Assembly: GCA_016721905.1 (NCBI GenBank) | Contig: JADKHH010000025.1 | Coordinates: forward strand, 61,001 to 125,000 | Direction of reading: 5' to 3' | DNA from: Candidatus Opimibacter skivensis | GTDB taxonomy: Bacteria > Bacteroidota > Bacteroidia > Chitinophagales > Saprospiraceae | DNA length: 64,000 nt | Notes under the pieces: generated by a model | Database searches by the model: none | Seen by the model: the letters and a program-made list of their open reading frames with translations, nothing else | Told to the model about the DNA's origin: nothing | Translations under genes and position numbers: made by a program | In this document: positions 62,213-64,000 of the stretch, in pieces | Layout of the letters: each line of letters begins with the position of its first letter | Numbering within the stretch: the stretch's first letter is position 1

Positions 62213-63730
62213 ATGAAGTTAGTTTTTTATTATTTCTTTTTTGTATCAATGCATAGCCTTGGTGCGCAAGTGACTTATTCAAAATCTTTAGATATTAATA
62301 ATAGTGCAGATGTTGGAGTTGGATTGGCTCGCACGGATGAGGGGTATATAATACTTGCTGGATCAATTTGTGATTATGATTGTACATCAATTATTGGCAC
62401 GGATTATTTTGGAAATATTCTCTGGAAAAAACAAATTGAGAACCTAAACGGGAATATTAAACTAGCAGATAATTATTCAAACCATGGTCTTGTTATAAAT
62501 GAAGCCACAAATAATATTTACATTAGTGGAATAACTAGAGAAGGTATTGATAACTATGATTGTTTTATTTATAATTTAACTTTAACAGCAGACAGCATTT
62601 GGTTCCATAAATATGGAGGACAATTTGATGATATAAATTCTACTTTAATTCAAGCTACTGATACTAGTTTAATTCTATTTAGTGATTATGGAATTAATTC
62701 TTCGGAAGATGAAATATGGATTTTATATACGGATCTCAATGGAAATGTGATTCATGATTACCGTTATGGAAGTGATTATGCCATAGTGGGAAGGCAAGAT
62801 ATTCTTCAATTGAACTCGCATGATATAATTTATACGTATATAGGTTGTAATAATGATTGTGGTTTTGATGAAAGTAAAACTTTGATAATTGCCAAAATCA
62901 ATAATTTAGGTGAAGAATTATGGTCAAAACCAATATTTGAATTTACTGACATTTGGGGTAATAGTACAATTATCCCATTAAATAATGGTGGTTTCGTTGT
63001 TTCCTTTTATGAGTATAATGATGAGGGTAATTGGATATACCCTCCTATTTTGATATGGTTGGATTCATTGGGAAATGTTAATTCTATTTATTATTTCCAA
63101 AGTGAAACCGAAAGTATAATTAATGACCTTGCTTTGACAAGCAGTGGTATGGTCGTAGGAGCGGGGTCAATAGATAAATTGGAGTATGGCTATGCTGGAT
63201 GGGTATTTAGCTTCAACCCAAATGGAGAATTATTGTGGAATAAGGAAATTGTTGATTCTAGATATCCTGCAATGTATTCAGGTTTTAACGCTGTTCTAGA
63301 ATCTGAAAATGGTGGCCTTGTTTTGACGGGTATGATTATTGACACATTTTCAGAGCAAAATCCTAATCAAGCAAATCAAAATATATGGTTAGTGAAGTTA
63401 GACGATGAAGGCTGCTTAGACATAGGTTGTAAAGATCTTCAAATTTTAACACGAATTGAGGAAGTACCAGGGACTAATCAGTATATGAAGATATTTCCAA
63501 CAGTTACTGATGGTGATTTGCATTATCATATTAGTAATCTCACGGAATCTATAGTAGAATTGTATGTGTCCATTATTAGTGCTGACGGAAAAATAATTGA
63601 AAAAATTAAAATTGCAGCGGAATATTCAGGGAAACTAGATTTATCGTTTTTGACTAATGGGATATACTTTCTGAAATTATCTGACAAGAGTGGAAATTTG
63701 ATAGATATTAATAAGGTTTTAAAGATTTAA
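62213..63730 (+). CDS. Secreted protein with T9SS type A sorting domain, AT-rich
   Basis: The 505-aa protein has a signal peptide ('YYFFFVSMHSLGAQ') and repeated propeller-like blades ('GYIILAGSICDYDCTS', 'GGFVVSFYEYNDEGNW', 'GGLVLTGMIIDTF') of the Kelch/PQQ-like secreted type. It ends in a type A sorting domain ('MKIFPTVTDGDLHYHISN', 'LTNGIYFLKLSDKSGN'). It is a predicted T9SS cargo. Base composition and codon use are AT-rich like its upstream neighbour and unlike the rest of the window, which suggests recent acquisition. Confidence 0.8.
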   Translation: MKLVFYYFFFVSMHSLGAQVTYSKSLDINNSADVGVGLARTDEGYIILAGSICDYDCTSIIGTDYFGNILWKKQIENLNGNIKLADNYSNHGLVINEATNNIYISGITREGIDNYDCFIYNLTLTADSIWFHKYGGQFDDINSTLIQATDTSLILFSDYGINSSEDEIWILYTDLNGNVIHDYRYGSDYAIVGRQDILQLNSHDIIYTYIGCNNDCGFDESKTLIIAKINNLGEELWSKPIFEFTDIWGNSTIIPLNNGGFVVSFYEYNDEGNWIYPPILIWLDSLGNVNSIYYFQSETESIINDLALTSSGMVVGAGSIDKLEYGYAGWVFSFNPNGELLWNKEIVDSRYPAMYSGFNAVLESENGGLVLTGMIIDTFSEQNPNQANQNIWLVKLDDEGCLDIGCKDLQILTRIEEVPGTNQYMKIFPTVTDGDLHYHISNLTESIVELYVSIISADGKIIEKIKIAAEYSGKLDLSFLTNGIYFLKLSDKSGNLIDINKVLKI

Positions 63731-64000
63731 TACGGAGGGGATGAATATGATATTGATGTAGAGGTTGGCTTTGACCCCATACAAAGCCCCCCGCCACATT
63801 CGTTTTCCGACATACTCCCCTAGGCCATGAAATATTAGTTTTTTAAAAGACCATCCGTATGAAACGAATGACCTTCGAGAAGTGGAGGATAACGTATTGG
63901 CTGCGCAGATCCGGGGTGGGGAACTGACAAGCTGATTTCGGCAAATCATCACTCTCTACGAAAGGTTTTTTTATTTCCATCCCGTCCACTCAAGCAAGCT
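63731..64000. other. Window end, no confident feature
   Basis: No complete gene is recognised. A minus-strand frame (63719-63952) contains 'LGEYVGKRMWRGALYGVK', and a plus-strand frame begins 'YGGDEYDIDVEVGF', but neither has a recognised family or a proper start. The composition is GC-richer than the two preceding genes. It may be a further remnant strip or the edge of an element beyond the window. Confidence 0.3.

Noticed and set aside
63719..63952. Transposase fragment at the window end
   Set aside because: The minus-strand frame has no recognisable catalytic motif and no inverted repeats are seen; too short to judge.

Overview
The window looks like a chromosomal segment of a Bacteroidota bacterium, most probably a member of the Saprospiria. 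The grounds are type IX secretion (T9SS) cargo with type B (gliding-motility-associated) and type A (Por secretion tail) C-terminal domains, a PorP/SprF-family outer membrane protein, a SprE/PorW-like lipoprotein, a split transketolase, a bactofilin, a long signal peptidase II of Bacteroidota type, and promoters that fit the Bacteroidota pattern TTG-N20-TAnnTTTG. No rRNA, tRNA or CRISPR array was found.

Layout. 1-8.4 kb holds housekeeping and small regulatory genes: an SRPBCC fragment, a DUF1761 protein, trhO, a histone-H1-like/DksA fusion, lspA, two ArsR-type repressors, tsaB and an S41 processing protease. 8.4-24.8 kb is the striking part. It is a tandem triplication, about 5.3 kb per unit, of a two-gene module on the minus strand. 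Each unit has a conserved promoter and leader, a cysteine-rich lipoprotein of about 172 aa, an intercistronic hairpin, a giant T9SS type B cargo protein of about 1330 aa carrying ten ~41-aa cysteine repeats plus SprB-like repeats, and a multi-hairpin repeat element. The first giant gene is interrupted by a one-base loss in a C run (4 C against 5 C in its paralogue). 24.9-27.6 kb holds two exported proteins with prenyltransferase/squalene-oxidase-like repeats. 27.9-41.7 kb is mixed housekeeping: rhomboid, Gfo/Idh/MocA oxidoreductase, prolyl oligopeptidase, PfkB kinase, glycosyltransferase, ABC exporter, radC, a Cys/Met-metabolism PLP enzyme, the two transketolase halves and HU. 42.2-46.6 kb is a peptide ABC transporter operon. 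46.7-56 kb holds an epimerase, a HAD protein, an M23 peptidase, the SprE/PorW-like protein, a biotin carrier/AtpI/AtpZ/bactofilin cluster, PorP/SprF and a beta-barrel protein. 56.1-60.1 kb is a CotH/lamin-tail T9SS cargo gene with a homopolymer frameshift. 60.2-61.05 kb is a strip of gene remnants, followed by two very AT-rich genes up to 63.7 kb.

How the parts connect. Several secretion-linked genes are spread over the window: type A and type B cargo, SprE/PorW, PorP/SprF, lipoproteins and the M23 peptidase. The three lipoprotein/giant pairs are the best candidate for an undescribed system. They look like a recently amplified surface-protein cassette whose copies differ mainly at the N-terminal domain of the giant and in single repeats, share one promoter architecture, and may vary by frameshift. 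A second unusual property is that most intergenic gaps are filled with short degenerate tandem words that differ from gap to gap. One such word block lies in frame inside a coding sequence.
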